A DNA stretch of 64,000 bases from AP-15 sp963787425 (lineage in GTDB: Bacteria; Pseudomonadota; Alphaproteobacteria; ATCC43930; CGMCC-115725). Location: contig CAWBCV010000018.1 in NCBI GenBank assembly GCA_963787425.1, positions 124,001-188,000 of the forward strand, written 5' to 3'. Under the pieces are notes generated by a model. It did no database searches, was not told the origin of the DNA, and worked only from the letters and a program-made list of their open reading frames with translations. Made by a program: the position numbers and the translations under genes. Below are positions 42,224 through 51,070 of this stretch, piece after piece. How positions within the stretch are numbered: the first letter of the stretch is position 1; every line of letters begins with the position of its first letter.

Positions 42224-43060
42224 TTGGTTGAGCGGGCGCTCCTTCCTGGGAGCCTGACCAGCGGAGCGGTCGCAATTCTTGCGACTGCCGAACCGGCGGC
42301 GAAGGCCGCGGCCAGCCGCCGGCTCGCAGAGATCTGGGACGCCGGAGGGCTCGATGTTGGCGATTCGGTGGCGCCGCCGCGCCCGGCGCGGCCCGAGCAG
42401 CCGGAACTGCGTCCGCCGAAAGAGATGCCGAAGCGGCGGGCTTTCGGCTCGGTGGCGGGGCGCATCGCGCTCCTCCACGCCCTCGCGCATATCGAGCTCA
42501 ACGCGATCGATCTCGCGTGGGACATCATTGCGCGGTTCTCGCGCGAACGGCTGCCCGACGCCTTCTATGACGATTGGGTCGGAGTGGCTGCGCAGGAAGC
42601 CGTCCATTTCGAGCTGCTGGTGCAGCGGCTGGCCGATTTTGGAGCCTGCTACGGCGACCTGCCCGCCCATGACGGCCTGTGGGAATCGGCTGCCGCAACA
42701 GTCGATGATCTGCTTGCCCGCCTTGCCGTCGTGCCGCTGGTGCTCGAAGCGCGCGGGCTCGATGTGACACCCGAAATGGCGGCGACGCTCGAGCGCGTCG
42801 GTGACGCGCAAAGCGCCGCGCTGCTGCACCGCATCTATCGAGACGAGATCGGACATGTGGCGGCAGGGGTGCGCTGGTTCGACGAACTGTGCCGCGCTCG
42901 CGGCCTCATACCAGAGGAGACGTTCCGCAAGCTTGTGCGGCGTTATTTCAAGGGCGAGGTGAAGCCGCCCTTCAACCAGGAGGCGCGCGCCGCCGCCGGT
43001 TTCCCCGCCCGCTACTACGAGCCGCTTCTCCGGGGCGGCGTTCCGCTTCCTCGTGAATGA
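42224..43060 (+). CDS. DUF455 ferritin-like protein
   Basis: A 278-residue all-helical protein with a ferritin-like diiron pattern: LLHALAHIELNAIDLAWD near residues 85-103 (E and ExxH type ligands), VAAQEAVHFELLV near 122 and HRIYRDEIGHVAAGVRWF near 203. This is DUF455, similar to MiaE-like tRNA hydroxylases; function not established. The start is a TTG at 42224 after AGGAGA. The gene end overlaps the K+ channel gene on the other strand by 89 nt. Confidence 0.85.
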   Translation: MVERALLPGSLTSGAVAILATAEPAAKAAASRRLAEIWDAGGLDVGDSVAPPRPARPEQPELRPPKEMPKRRAFGSVAGRIALLHALAHIELNAIDLAWDIIARFSRERLPDAFYDDWVGVAAQEAVHFELLVQRLADFGACYGDLPAHDGLWESAAATVDDLLARLAVVPLVLEARGLDVTPEMAATLERVGDAQSAALLHRIYRDEIGHVAAGVRWFDELCRARGLIPEETFRKLVRRYFKGEVKPPFNQEARAAAGFPARYYEPLLRGGVPLPRE

Positions 43061-44147
43061 TCCGGGCGAGCTCGGGCTGGCGCCCCAGCAGCTCGCGAAA
43101 ATCGACGATGTCGAGGATGAGCAGCGTGCATGGCCGCACCGCGACGATCGTGGCGTTGCGGGGACCGCCGGTGACCAACGCCACCTCGCCAAAAAACTCC
43201 CCCGGCCCGAGAACCACCGGTTCGGGCTGCAGCTGCACTTCGACTTCACCGGAGGCGACGAAATACATGCAGTCGCCGGGTGCGCCACGCCGCATGATGA
43301 TGGCGCCGGCGGGATAGTCGCGCGGGCGCAACAGGCGCGCCACATCGGCGATGACCGCGGCGCCGACATCGTGAAAGAACGGCACCTTGGCGACGAGGTC
43401 CCAGGTGCGCAGGAACTCGCGGCGGCGGGTTTCCTCGGCAAAGCCGGTGGCGAGAATGCCCGCCCACAGCGCAAACACGAGAATGCCGCTGACCATGACG
43501 ATCCCCGCCAGCATCCGGCCGAGCGGCGTCAGCGGTGTCACGTCGCCGTAGCCGGTGGTCGTCAGGGTCACGATTGCCCACCACAGCGCGGCGGGGATGG
43601 AGCTGAACACCTGCGGCTGCGACCCGCGTTCGATCAAATAGGCGAGGCAGGCAGAGACCAGGAGAACAATGCAGAAGGCGAGGAGAACCGACAGCAGGGC
43701 GCTCCGTGCACCGCTGATCACGCGCTGCAGCCCGGCAAGCCCCGGCGCATAGCGGATCAGCTTGAAAGCCCAAACAAAGCCGGGCAGGCTCCCGACGTCC
43801 GGGCCGAACACAACCGCGAGCACCCCAGGCAGGGTTCCGAGCAGATCGCAGAGCCCACCCATCGAGCCGGCCCAGGCCAGGCGCGAGCGCCAATCGCCGC
43901 GCAGCTCGGCTCCCGGAGCCGCCGGTGCTACAGCCAGCCGCAGGACATATTCACCGACGAAGAAGGCGCAAACGATCCAGAACCCGGCATCGAGCTCGCT
44001 GGACCACTTCAGCCGGAAAGCCTCCTCCGTATCGGCTATCATGACGCCGATTCCCGTCGCCACCATTGCGTGGTGGACGACGCGAAAAGCTCGAGCGGGA
44101 CCCGAAGCCTCGGGGTCGAGGAGCCGATAAAGGCGCTCGCTGCGCAT
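42972..44147 (-). CDS. Cyclic-nucleotide-gated potassium channel
   Basis: A 391-residue six-helix channel with a C-terminal cyclic-nucleotide-binding domain, MloK1-like. Helices lie at about 25-225, with S4 near FKLIRYAPGLAGLQRV and a selectivity filter TLTTTGYGDVTPLT after the pore helix near residue 195. The CNB domain at about 265-360 has PGDCMYFVASGEVEV and GEFFGEVALVTGGPRNATIV with the cNMP-binding GE and Arg. Two cyclase genes, one broken, lie elsewhere in the window. The last ~30 residues are Arg-rich and lie opposite the DUF455 gene end. Confidence 0.93.
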   Translation of the reverse strand: MRSERLYRLLDPEASGPARAFRVVHHAMVATGIGVMIADTEEAFRLKWSSELDAGFWIVCAFFVGEYVLRLAVAPAAPGAELRGDWRSRLAWAGSMGGLCDLLGTLPGVLAVVFGPDVGSLPGFVWAFKLIRYAPGLAGLQRVISGARSALLSVLLAFCIVLLVSACLAYLIERGSQPQVFSSIPAALWWAIVTLTTTGYGDVTPLTPLGRMLAGIVMVSGILVFALWAGILATGFAEETRRREFLRTWDLVAKVPFFHDVGAAVIADVARLLRPRDYPAGAIIMRRGAPGDCMYFVASGEVEVQLQPEPVVLGPGEFFGEVALVTGGPRNATIVAVRPCTLLILDIVDFRELLGRQPELARIIHEEAERRPGEAARSSGRGNRRRRAPPG

Positions 44148-44253
44148 CTGATATCTTAGGCGCCGGCCCGCTCGGCTGGAATAGAGCTCGGCTATCCCCG
44201 CAATGTTTCCCGCACCAGGCGATTGCTGTATTACGGGCGCCAGCTATCGGGGG

Positions 44254-46251
44254 ATGGTGAAAATTTTTCCCAACAGCCGGCGAGCTCTTCTCGCGTTCTT
44301 GCACGATGTGACGATAGCGGCGGTGTCAATCGTCGCTTCCCTTTACTTGCGGCTCGGCAACGACGTCCTCGACTATGAGCCGAAGCTGACGGCGATCTAT
44401 GTCGCAGGCTTCACCTTGATTGCCGCGGGCGTGTTTCTGCTGACCGGGCTTTATCGCGGCATCTGGCGCTTCGCTTCCCTCCCCGATCTCTTCAACATCA
44501 CGCGCGCGGTGAGCCTGACCGTGCTCGTCTTCCTGCCGGTCATGTTCGTCCTCACGCGGCTCGAGACATTTCCGCGATCGATTCTGCTGATCGACTGGTT
44601 TGTGCTGATCGCGCTGCTCGGCGGGCCGCGCCTGGCCTATCGGCTATTCAAAGACCGCGGTCTCGACCACATCCTCGAACGCGTCAAGCATCAGAACGTG
44701 CCGGTCCTCTTGATCAGCGCGAAGGACGGGGCTGACACCTTCATTCGCGAGATGCGGCGCGACCCGCGTGCCGTCTATCGGGTGGTCGGAGTTCTGGCCG
44801 ACACGCCCTCCCGCGTCGGCCGGGAAATCTATCGGGTCCCGATTCTCGGGACGATCGATGCGCTCGATACCGTGGTGGAACAGCTCGATCGGCGCGGCAA
44901 GCGCCCGCAAAAGCTGATCATCACGGCGCAAAACCTGCCCGGCGATCAGATCCGGCGGCTGCTCGACCGGGCAGATGCCCTGGCGATCCCCCTCGCGCGC
45001 TTGCCGCGGCTCACCGATTTCGAGCGCAATCTCGACAATCCCGAACGCGCCCTCGAACCGATCGCGCTCGAAGATCTACTCGGCCGCTCACAGGCTGTGC
45101 TCGACCGCGACGGCATGGCGCGTCTGATCCGCGGCCGCCGCATCCTAGTCACCGGCGCAGGGGGTACGATCGGCGCGGAGCTCGCTCGGCAGATCGCAGC
45201 TCTCTCGTCCGGCCGGCTCATTCTGCTCGACAATGGCGAATTCGCCCTCTACGGCATCGAGATCGAATTGCGCGAACAGTTCCCGGGCCTGCGCCCCGTT
45301 CCGCTGCTGCGCGACGTGCGTGACCGCTCACAAATCGACGAGGTCATCGCCACCGAAAAACCCGAGATCATCTTTCATGCGGCGGCGCTGAAGCACCTGC
45401 CGATGGTCGAGGCCAACCCGATCGAGGGAGTGCTGACCAATGTTGTCGGCAGCCGCAACGTCGCCGAGGCGGCGCGGGCGTATGGAGCCTCGCTCGTCGT
45501 GATGATTTCGACCGACAAGGCGGTCAACCCGGCGAGCGTTATGGGCGCCACCAAGCGTCTCGCCGAGAGTTTCTGCCAGGCGCTCGATCTCTACGAGGCG
45601 CGGCGGCGCGCGCCGTTGAGCCATGGAACCCGCTATGTGACGGTTCGCTTCGGCAATGTGCTGGGCTCGACCGGATCGGTCGTGCCGCTGTTCCAGCGTC
45701 AGCTCGCCGCCGGCGGGCCGCTGACCGTCACCGATCCGGAGGTCACGCGCTTTTTCATGACGGTGCGCGAGGCGGTCGAGCTGGTCTTGCAGGCCTCGGC
45801 CCTGCCATCCGACAGCGGGGCACCCGACAGCGGGGCGCCCGAGAGCGGGGCGCCCGAGAGCGAGGCGGCCGACGCCCGCGGCAAAATCTTCGTGCTGGAC
45901 ATGGGCGAACGGGTCAAAATCGTTGACCTCGCGCGGCAGATGATCCGGCTCGCGGGATTGCGGCCCGGCCGCGACGTCGGCATCGAATTCATCGGGTTGC
46001 GGCCGGGCGAAAAGCTGCACGAGGAGCTGTTTCACCCGGCCGAGCCGCTGATCCCGACCGGGAACCCGGCGATCCGCCTCGCGGCACCGCGCACCGCGGA
46101 CTACGCGATGCTCGCCCGCTCGATCGACGAACTGGAGGAGAATGCCCGTTCCCGGCGAGAGGAGCGGGTGCTGCAAATCCTCGAGCGGCTGGTCCCGGAA
46201 TACCGCCGCGGCGTGCCCCCTCCGAGCGCCGCTGCCGCGTCGGGCAGGTGA
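44254..46251 (+). CDS. Sugar-nucleotide epimerase/dehydratase, CapD/PglF type
   Basis: A 665-residue inner-membrane enzyme. Four N-terminal helices (about residues 10-130), a CoA-binding-like Rossmann region (about 130-280) and a C-terminal SDR catalytic domain with VTGAGGTIGAELARQIA near 290, STDKAVNPASVMGATKR (Met/Lys type active site of the NDP-4,6-dehydratases) and IEFIGLRPGEKLHEELF. It makes a 4-keto-6-deoxy sugar for surface polysaccharide. A 15-bp tandem repeat (45811-45870) expands a loop as DSGAP/ESGAP units. ATG 44254 is preferred; an ATG 51 nt upstream is possible. Confidence 0.92.
   Translation: MVKIFPNSRRALLAFLHDVTIAAVSIVASLYLRLGNDVLDYEPKLTAIYVAGFTLIAAGVFLLTGLYRGIWRFASLPDLFNITRAVSLTVLVFLPVMFVLTRLETFPRSILLIDWFVLIALLGGPRLAYRLFKDRGLDHILERVKHQNVPVLLISAKDGADTFIREMRRDPRAVYRVVGVLADTPSRVGREIYRVPILGTIDALDTVVEQLDRRGKRPQKLIITAQNLPGDQIRRLLDRADALAIPLARLPRLTDFERNLDNPERALEPIALEDLLGRSQAVLDRDGMARLIRGRRILVTGAGGTIGAELARQIAALSSGRLILLDNGEFALYGIEIELREQFPGLRPVPLLRDVRDRSQIDEVIATEKPEIIFHAAALKHLPMVEANPIEGVLTNVVGSRNVAEAARAYGASLVVMISTDKAVNPASVMGATKRLAESFCQALDLYEARRRAPLSHGTRYVTVRFGNVLGSTGSVVPLFQRQLAAGGPLTVTDPEVTRFFMTVREAVELVLQASALPSDSGAPDSGAPESGAPESEAADARGKIFVLDMGERVKIVDLARQMIRLAGLRPGRDVGIEFIGLRPGEKLHEELFHPAEPLIPTGNPAIRLAAPRTADYAMLARSIDELEENARSRREERVLQILERLVPEYRRGVPPPSAAAASGR
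45811..45870 (+). repeat. Four tandem 15-bp repeats inside the epimerase gene
   Basis: Four near-identical units of the type GACAGCGGGGCACCC, with small changes (GAG for GAC, gcg/gcc). They encode DSGAP, DSGAP, ESGAP and ESEAA in a surface loop of the SDR domain. Whole 15-bp unit changes keep the frame, so length can vary without loss of the gene. Confidence 0.85.
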
Positions 46252-46510
46252 CCTCGAGGCTCTTCGACGGACCGGGCCGGCTTGATTTTGCTTCCCGAAC
46301 GCCACGATCCGCTTGACGATGGCAAACACGTCGAACGTGCTGCGCGCCAGCCGGTCGATGCGTGTCACCGTCACTACGTCGCCGGGGGGCGAGAGCGTCG
46401 AGCAGTTTGAGGAGGATGGAGCCACCAGACCTAAATCTTGTGCCATCAACGGACATTGGGTCTACACCTGGAGATCCGGCGCATTCGTATGCGGCCGAGG
46501 AGTTCATGCA
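46252..46510 (-). pseudogene. Serine recombinase (resolvase) remnant
   Basis: On the minus strand the frame reads ILLKLLDALAP and then, one frame over, PGDVVTVTRIDRLARSTFD plus VFAIVKRIV, which is the resolvase catalytic-domain stretch around the conserved TRIDRLARS. A run of six G (46384-46389) explains the shift. No catalytic-Ser start and no DNA-binding end are present. It is a dead scrap, and probably marks a lost mobile element next to the epimerase gene. The rest of the 345 nt between the epimerase and the glycosylase has no gene. Confidence 0.65.
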
Positions 46511-46596
46511 GTGAGACGAAACCGCCAGCGGAAGAAACGGGGCTTCGAATCCTGACTCCCTTTCAAGAGGGGCGGAGAGCGACCGTGATACGTTTC

Positions 46597-47235
46597 TTAT
46601 ACCTTGAGCGATCTTGGACCGCTGACGAACGGACTGCCCCGAAGATAAAATCGCAGGAGGCGGTTTGCATCCCGCGCGATGCCGATCCTCGTGCTCTGCC
46701 CGATTTCGCCGGGTTCGTGATCACAGCGTCCGAGCCATAGAGGGCCTTCTCGGCAAAGATCAAGCCCATCGAGCCGACGATCAACCCGCAACGCCGCGGC
46801 GAGCCTTCCTGGTCCTCGCGCCAAGTCGCGCAGCCGCTCGATTTCACGATTTCGCTGCATGATCGGGATGCCGTCGCGCGGCTCAAGCGCCCTGATGAGG
46901 ACGCCAGCCCCAATCCCGGCTATCTCGCTTGAGACGTTCAGCATGTATACGCTGCCGTAGACGAGGTACACGTAGGCATGCCCGCGCTCGAGAAAGAGCG
47001 ACCGGTTACGCGGCGTAATCCCGCGGTAAGCGTGCCCCGCGGCGTCACCGACGACATACGCTTCAGTTTCGACAATACGGCCGCTGGCCAGGCCCTCAGC
47101 AGTCTCCCGCATCAGTATCTTGCCGATGAGATAACGAGCGAGCGAGACCGTATCGACCGGCAACTCCGCACGAGGGAGCGGCGGTGGATGGCCACCCTTA
47201 TGCCGGCTAGGTTTCAGCGCATCCGCTCGACCCAT
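46597..47235 (-). CDS. mpg: 3-methyladenine DNA glycosylase (AAG/MPG family)
   Basis: A 212-residue base-excision repair enzyme removing alkylated purines. Family stretches: PVDTVSLARYLIGKILMRET, GRIVETEAYVVGDAAGHAYRG (catalytic Glu in the VETEAY motif) and HAYVYLVYGSVYMLNV. DNA-binding RALEPRDGIPIMQRNR and LARGPGRLAAAL follow. Its start is taken at ATG 47235, which overlaps the end of the next minus-strand gene by 22 nt. Complete. Confidence 0.92.
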   Translation of the reverse strand: MGRADALKPSRHKGGHPPPLPRAELPVDTVSLARYLIGKILMRETAEGLASGRIVETEAYVVGDAAGHAYRGITPRNRSLFLERGHAYVYLVYGSVYMLNVSSEIAGIGAGVLIRALEPRDGIPIMQRNREIERLRDLARGPGRLAAALRVDRRLDGLDLCREGPLWLGRCDHEPGEIGQSTRIGIARDANRLLRFYLRGSPFVSGPRSLKV

Positions 47236-47594
47236 TGAGCGCGCGAAGGCCCCGGCTCAAACGGATCGCCGAAGTATTGGGTCTCGCGGGCCACCTTCCC
47301 GTCTCTGAACTCCATGATGCTCACTGTGTAAGACGGCCGTGCATCGTAGGTGATGACGAATTCAGTGATCCAGAGGTCGGCAGCGCCGAGTATCCGCCGT
47401 ACTGTGAAGCGCTTTCTGCTCGGCTGAGCAAAGCGAGACGCCTGAATGTTGCGCCGGCCGCGGATGCGCTCTCCCGACTGCGGGTACTCCAGCACCGCAT
47501 CCTCTCGGTAAATCTGGTGCTCCGCCTCGAAGTCGTTCGCGTCGGAGGCGGCCCAGTGGCGATCCAGGGCCGCTCTGATGTCGTGGTCTTCCAT
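47214..47594 (-). CDS. SnoaL-like / NTF2-like domain protein
   Basis: A 126-residue protein of the nuclear transport factor 2 fold. Start MEDHDIRAALDRHWAASDAN, then EAEHQIYREDAVLEYPQSGERIRGRRNI, and a beta-rich end FEFRDGKV-like SIMEFRDGKVARETQYFGDPF. GGAAGGAAG lies 5 nt before ATG 47594. It could be a ketosteroid-isomerase-type enzyme or a binding protein; nothing more specific is visible. It precedes mpg on the same strand with overlap. Confidence 0.8.
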   Translation of the reverse strand: MEDHDIRAALDRHWAASDANDFEAEHQIYREDAVLEYPQSGERIRGRRNIQASRFAQPSRKRFTVRRILGAADLWITEFVITYDARPSYTVSIMEFRDGKVARETQYFGDPFEPGPSRAQWVERMR

Positions 47595-47721
47595 CTCGAT
47601 CTTCCTTCCCTCACACTGGCGGTACATTTATGCGCGTATGGCCTTGTCGGCCAGTCCGATGGTCAGAATCCAGGCCAGACCACGAACCGGGCGAGAGTGT
47701 CCCGCATAGGCGCTGGAACAC

Positions 47722-49510
47722 TCAAAGATCGATGACGATATCGCCATGAGGTCGGCAGCAGCAGATCAGCGCATTGCCCTCGGCCGGCGGCTCCACGGGC
47801 TCTGGCTGGTAGCCGACCGCGCCGATGATGAGCCCGGTCTCGCAAGTGTGGCAGACCCCAGTCCGGCATGCCCACCGCACGGGCACATCGCATGCCTCAG
47901 CAAGTTCGAGGAGGCTCTGGAAGGCCGGGGCCCAGCGGACATTTAGGCCGCTCCGTGCAAAGGACACCAATGGTCCCACGCCGGCTGACCCTGCCGGCTG
48001 GTGCGGTGGCCGACGAGGTGCCGCCGCGATGCCCGGTGTCCTCGGCGGATTTGAGCCGAAAATCTCGGTGTGGATGCGGTTGGCGGCGACACCCCAAGTC
48101 CCAAGCTCGACGCCAAGGTCGTTCATGAAGGCAGACGGGCCGCATAGATAGAAATCGCCATCGCGCGGCACCCTGAGCTCCTCGATCGCGCGCATATCCA
48201 AGCGTCCGGGAGCATCGAAATCGACAGCCAACCGGTCTTCTGGACGTGGAGAGCTGTAGCGGATGTGGCTGTGGCCGCGGGGCAGAGCCTTGAGGAGAGC
48301 GCGCGTCTCTGCCGCGAACGGATGCTCGCCGCCGTGACGGGCCCCGTAAATCCACCAGACCTCCCTCGACGAGGCCCCAGCGGCCAATGCATGGAGCATG
48401 GCGAGTACCGGGGTTGCGCCCACGCCGGCACTCAGCAAGACAACGGGTCCGTCGCCTCGCCTCAGCGTGAAGCTGCCGCGTGGCGCGCTTACGTCCAGAA
48501 CGTCGCCAATCCGAACCTGAGTCTCGACGTAGGCCCCGGCCGCGCCGTGGGTCTCCCGCTTGATGCTCAGACGATAGCGATCGTCGCACGGCTCGGCCGA
48601 CAGCGAATAACTGCGCAGTAAAGCGGGCGAGTCGGGTGCCGGCCTCAGCCGCAGCACGATAAACTGACCGGGCAGCGCAGCCGCCAGAGGCTGTCCATCA
48701 GTCGGCTCGAGCACCAGCGAGGTCACACTGGCGCTTTCGCGGTCCTTGCGCGACACACGCAACGGGCGGAACCCCGTCCAGGCCGGAGGCGGGCCGGCCG
48801 CCGGGGTGAGCCCAGGGTTACCCGTCACCGCGCTCCCGCTCAGCTCCCGGTCGAGCAGAGCCTGGAAGGAGCTGCGCCAGCCGGCGCTCAGCGCCGGGAT
48901 CCGCACAGCCCGCTCCAGCTGGCTCCTTGAATGACCGGGCGTGTACAACAGCGCATTAACCTCCGCGACGGTCATACGCTCGGGACCCGCAGTAACCGGC
49001 GCGATCTCGTCGCCGGCTTCGACCTCTCCCTCCTCGATGACGCGAAAATAGAAGCCGGGTCTGCCATGCGACACGAGCAGCGCCGCCATCTGCGGTTCAT
49101 TCATGCGGATGCCGACCCGATAGCAGGTGACACGCGGCTGAGTCACTTCAAAGACGGCACTCCCGATGCGAAAGCGATCCCCAATGCACACCTCGCGATC
49201 GGGCAGCCCGTCGACGGTGAAATTCTCCCCGAATTGCCCATAGCTGAAATCGCTTCTACCGAGCTGGGCTTGCCAATACCGGTATGAGTTCGATCTGGTA
49301 TACAAAGACCGCCCGATGCTCGCCGCCATGCCCCGCCAAATCCCCTTGACCGTCACCGTCGATGTTGAGCCGGCGCGCAACACGACGGCCTTGAACGGGG
49401 GTCTTCCAGACGGCGGTGTGGACCGTCTTCCCTCGCCATGCGACATCGCGCGGCAGACCCACATTCACCGAAAGCAGGCGAGGCATCGCGCGCTTCTCCC
49501 GGTCTTCCAT
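47722..49510 (-). pseudogene. MOSC-ferredoxin reductase-ferredoxin fusion, frameshifted
   Basis: The N-terminal MOSC frame starts at about 49486-49510 (MPRLLSVNVGLPRDVAWRGK, then NIDGDGQGDLAGHGGEHRAVFVYQIE). At about 49286 one extra base moves the coding to another frame (SYRYWQAQLGRSDFSYGQFG), which continues through the MOSC end and C-terminal helices (about 40-160 of that frame), a FAD/NAD(P) reductase (SGVGATP-like AGVGATPVLAML) and a [2Fe-2S] ferredoxin with CRTGVCHTC plus a later Cys (ALICCC). The fused order MOSC-FNR-Fdx is known in proteobacteria and is thought to act in molybdenum- or electron-linked hydroxylation. As written, the MOSC start is cut off from the rest. A separate start for the remainder is possible. 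Confidence 0.82.
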
Positions 49511-49690
49511 CGAGGCTATCGTCTCACATAGCAGGTATTATGCACCGAGGATTGCGGCTAGTGTAGCGACGGATCGCGGGCGGCATCGCAAGGCCGGGGT
49601 TTCCACCCCAGATTGGGACCATCGCCGATCGGTTGCCCTTTTTGTAGATCCTAAGAGAGCGCTATCGCCGGAGTAGAGGAGCTAGCCCTC

Positions 49691-51070
49691 ATGACGGAAC
49701 AGCCGTTATCCTCCGATCACGAGGCTGCGTCGGTGCTATCCGCGCCGGCGCAGAGAGCGCCGCTTGATATGCCGCGGGCGCGACGACGGCCGTGGTCCGG
49801 GATCACGATTGTCCGGCTCGCCGTTCTGATCGCTGCCGGAGTTATCGTCGCCCTGTTCGCTACTCAATGGGATCGCTGGGTTGGTTTGGCGGTTCGGCAG
49901 ATCACAGACGATGCTTATGTTCGCGGCGACATCACGCCGCTGAGCGCGCACATCGAGGGCTATGTGCGCCGCGTCCCAGTGGATGATTTTCAGCGCGTCA
50001 AAGAAGGCGAGGTGCTGGTCGAGATCGAGGATGATGATTATCGGGCCAGGGTAGCGCAGGCCGAGGCGGACCTGTACGCGGCCAAAGCCGAGGCGCGCGG
50101 TATTGAAGCCGAAGCCAGAAGCCGGCGCTGGAAATTGCAACGCGCCGTGGAGGACCTCGACAACCAAATCGCCCTTTTGCACGCTCGCGTCGCCGCTCTC
50201 GATAAGAGCAAGGCGGTGCTGACGCTGGCACAAATCGACTTCAGTCGGGCAAAGCAACTGCTCGGGACCCCGGCGGAAAGCCGTCAGCAGTATGATCGGG
50301 CGCAAAAAGCGTTGTCGACTGCCGACGCGCAAGTCAATGAAGCCCTGGCACAAGTTTACCAAGCCCGTGCCTCTTTGGGGTTGCCGGCGCAACCCAGTAG
50401 CGGCGAAGATCTCGGCCAAGTGCCGCCAGATCTCGATGAGACCTTTTCTTCTGTCCTCGAGGCGCAGGCAGACCTGATCCAGAGTGCGGCCCAGCTCGGC
50501 GTTATCCATTCGTATGCTCAGAGCCCGAAGCAAATGCTCGACGAGTTCGCCAAACAGGGCGACATCGATCGCTATTTCGCCAAGCTCACGACCGAGGCTC
50601 CGGCCGTCAAGCAGGCGGAGGCCAAGCTCGATTTGGCCAAAATCAATCTCGGCTATACCCGCATAACCGCCCCGGCTGGCGGCGAGGTCAGCGAACGCGA
50701 CGTCCGCGCGGGGCAGTACGTCCATGCGGGGAGCCAGGTCATCACAGTCGTGCCGGACAATGTCTGGGTGGTCGCGAACTACAAGGAGACCCAGCTTACC
50801 CATGTCGCGATCGGCCAGCGCGCCGAGATCCGCGTCGACACTTTCCCGGGAATCGCGATCAACGCGATTGTCGACAGCATCGCGCCGGCAAGCGGCGCGC
50901 AGTTCAGCCTGCTGCCGCCCGACAATGCCACCGGCAATTTCACCAAGGTCGTGCAGCGGATCCCGGTCAAATTGCGGATCAGCCCCGACAACCCGCTGGC
51001 CGGCAAATTGCGGCCGGGCATGTCCGTCGTCTCGACAATCCTCACCGACACCACACCGCCACCACCATGA
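49691..51070 (+). CDS. HlyD/EmrA family efflux adaptor
   Basis: A 459-residue periplasmic membrane-fusion protein. One N-terminal helix (about 33-53), the first lipoyl half-motif DDAYVRGDITPLSAHIEGYV, a long coiled-coil hairpin (about 110-280), and the second half AKINLGYTRITAPAGGEVSERDV, followed by a beta-barrel. It links an inner-membrane pump to an outer-membrane channel. It overlaps the MFS pump gene by 4 nt, making an EmrAB-like pair. ATG 49691 after GGAG. No regulator gene is adjacent. Confidence 0.92.
   Translation: MTEQPLSSDHEAASVLSAPAQRAPLDMPRARRRPWSGITIVRLAVLIAAGVIVALFATQWDRWVGLAVRQITDDAYVRGDITPLSAHIEGYVRRVPVDDFQRVKEGEVLVEIEDDDYRARVAQAEADLYAAKAEARGIEAEARSRRWKLQRAVEDLDNQIALLHARVAALDKSKAVLTLAQIDFSRAKQLLGTPAESRQQYDRAQKALSTADAQVNEALAQVYQARASLGLPAQPSSGEDLGQVPPDLDETFSSVLEAQADLIQSAAQLGVIHSYAQSPKQMLDEFAKQGDIDRYFAKLTTEAPAVKQAEAKLDLAKINLGYTRITAPAGGEVSERDVRAGQYVHAGSQVITVVPDNVWVVANYKETQLTHVAIGQRAEIRVDTFPGIAINAIVDSIAPASGAQFSLLPPDNATGNFTKVVQRIPVKLRISPDNPLAGKLRPGMSVVSTILTDTTPPPP

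Noticed and set aside
41990..43474. A 494-codon minus-strand frame across DUF455 and the channel
   Set aside because: It is out of frame with the K+ channel whose motifs are unmistakable, and antisense to DUF455.
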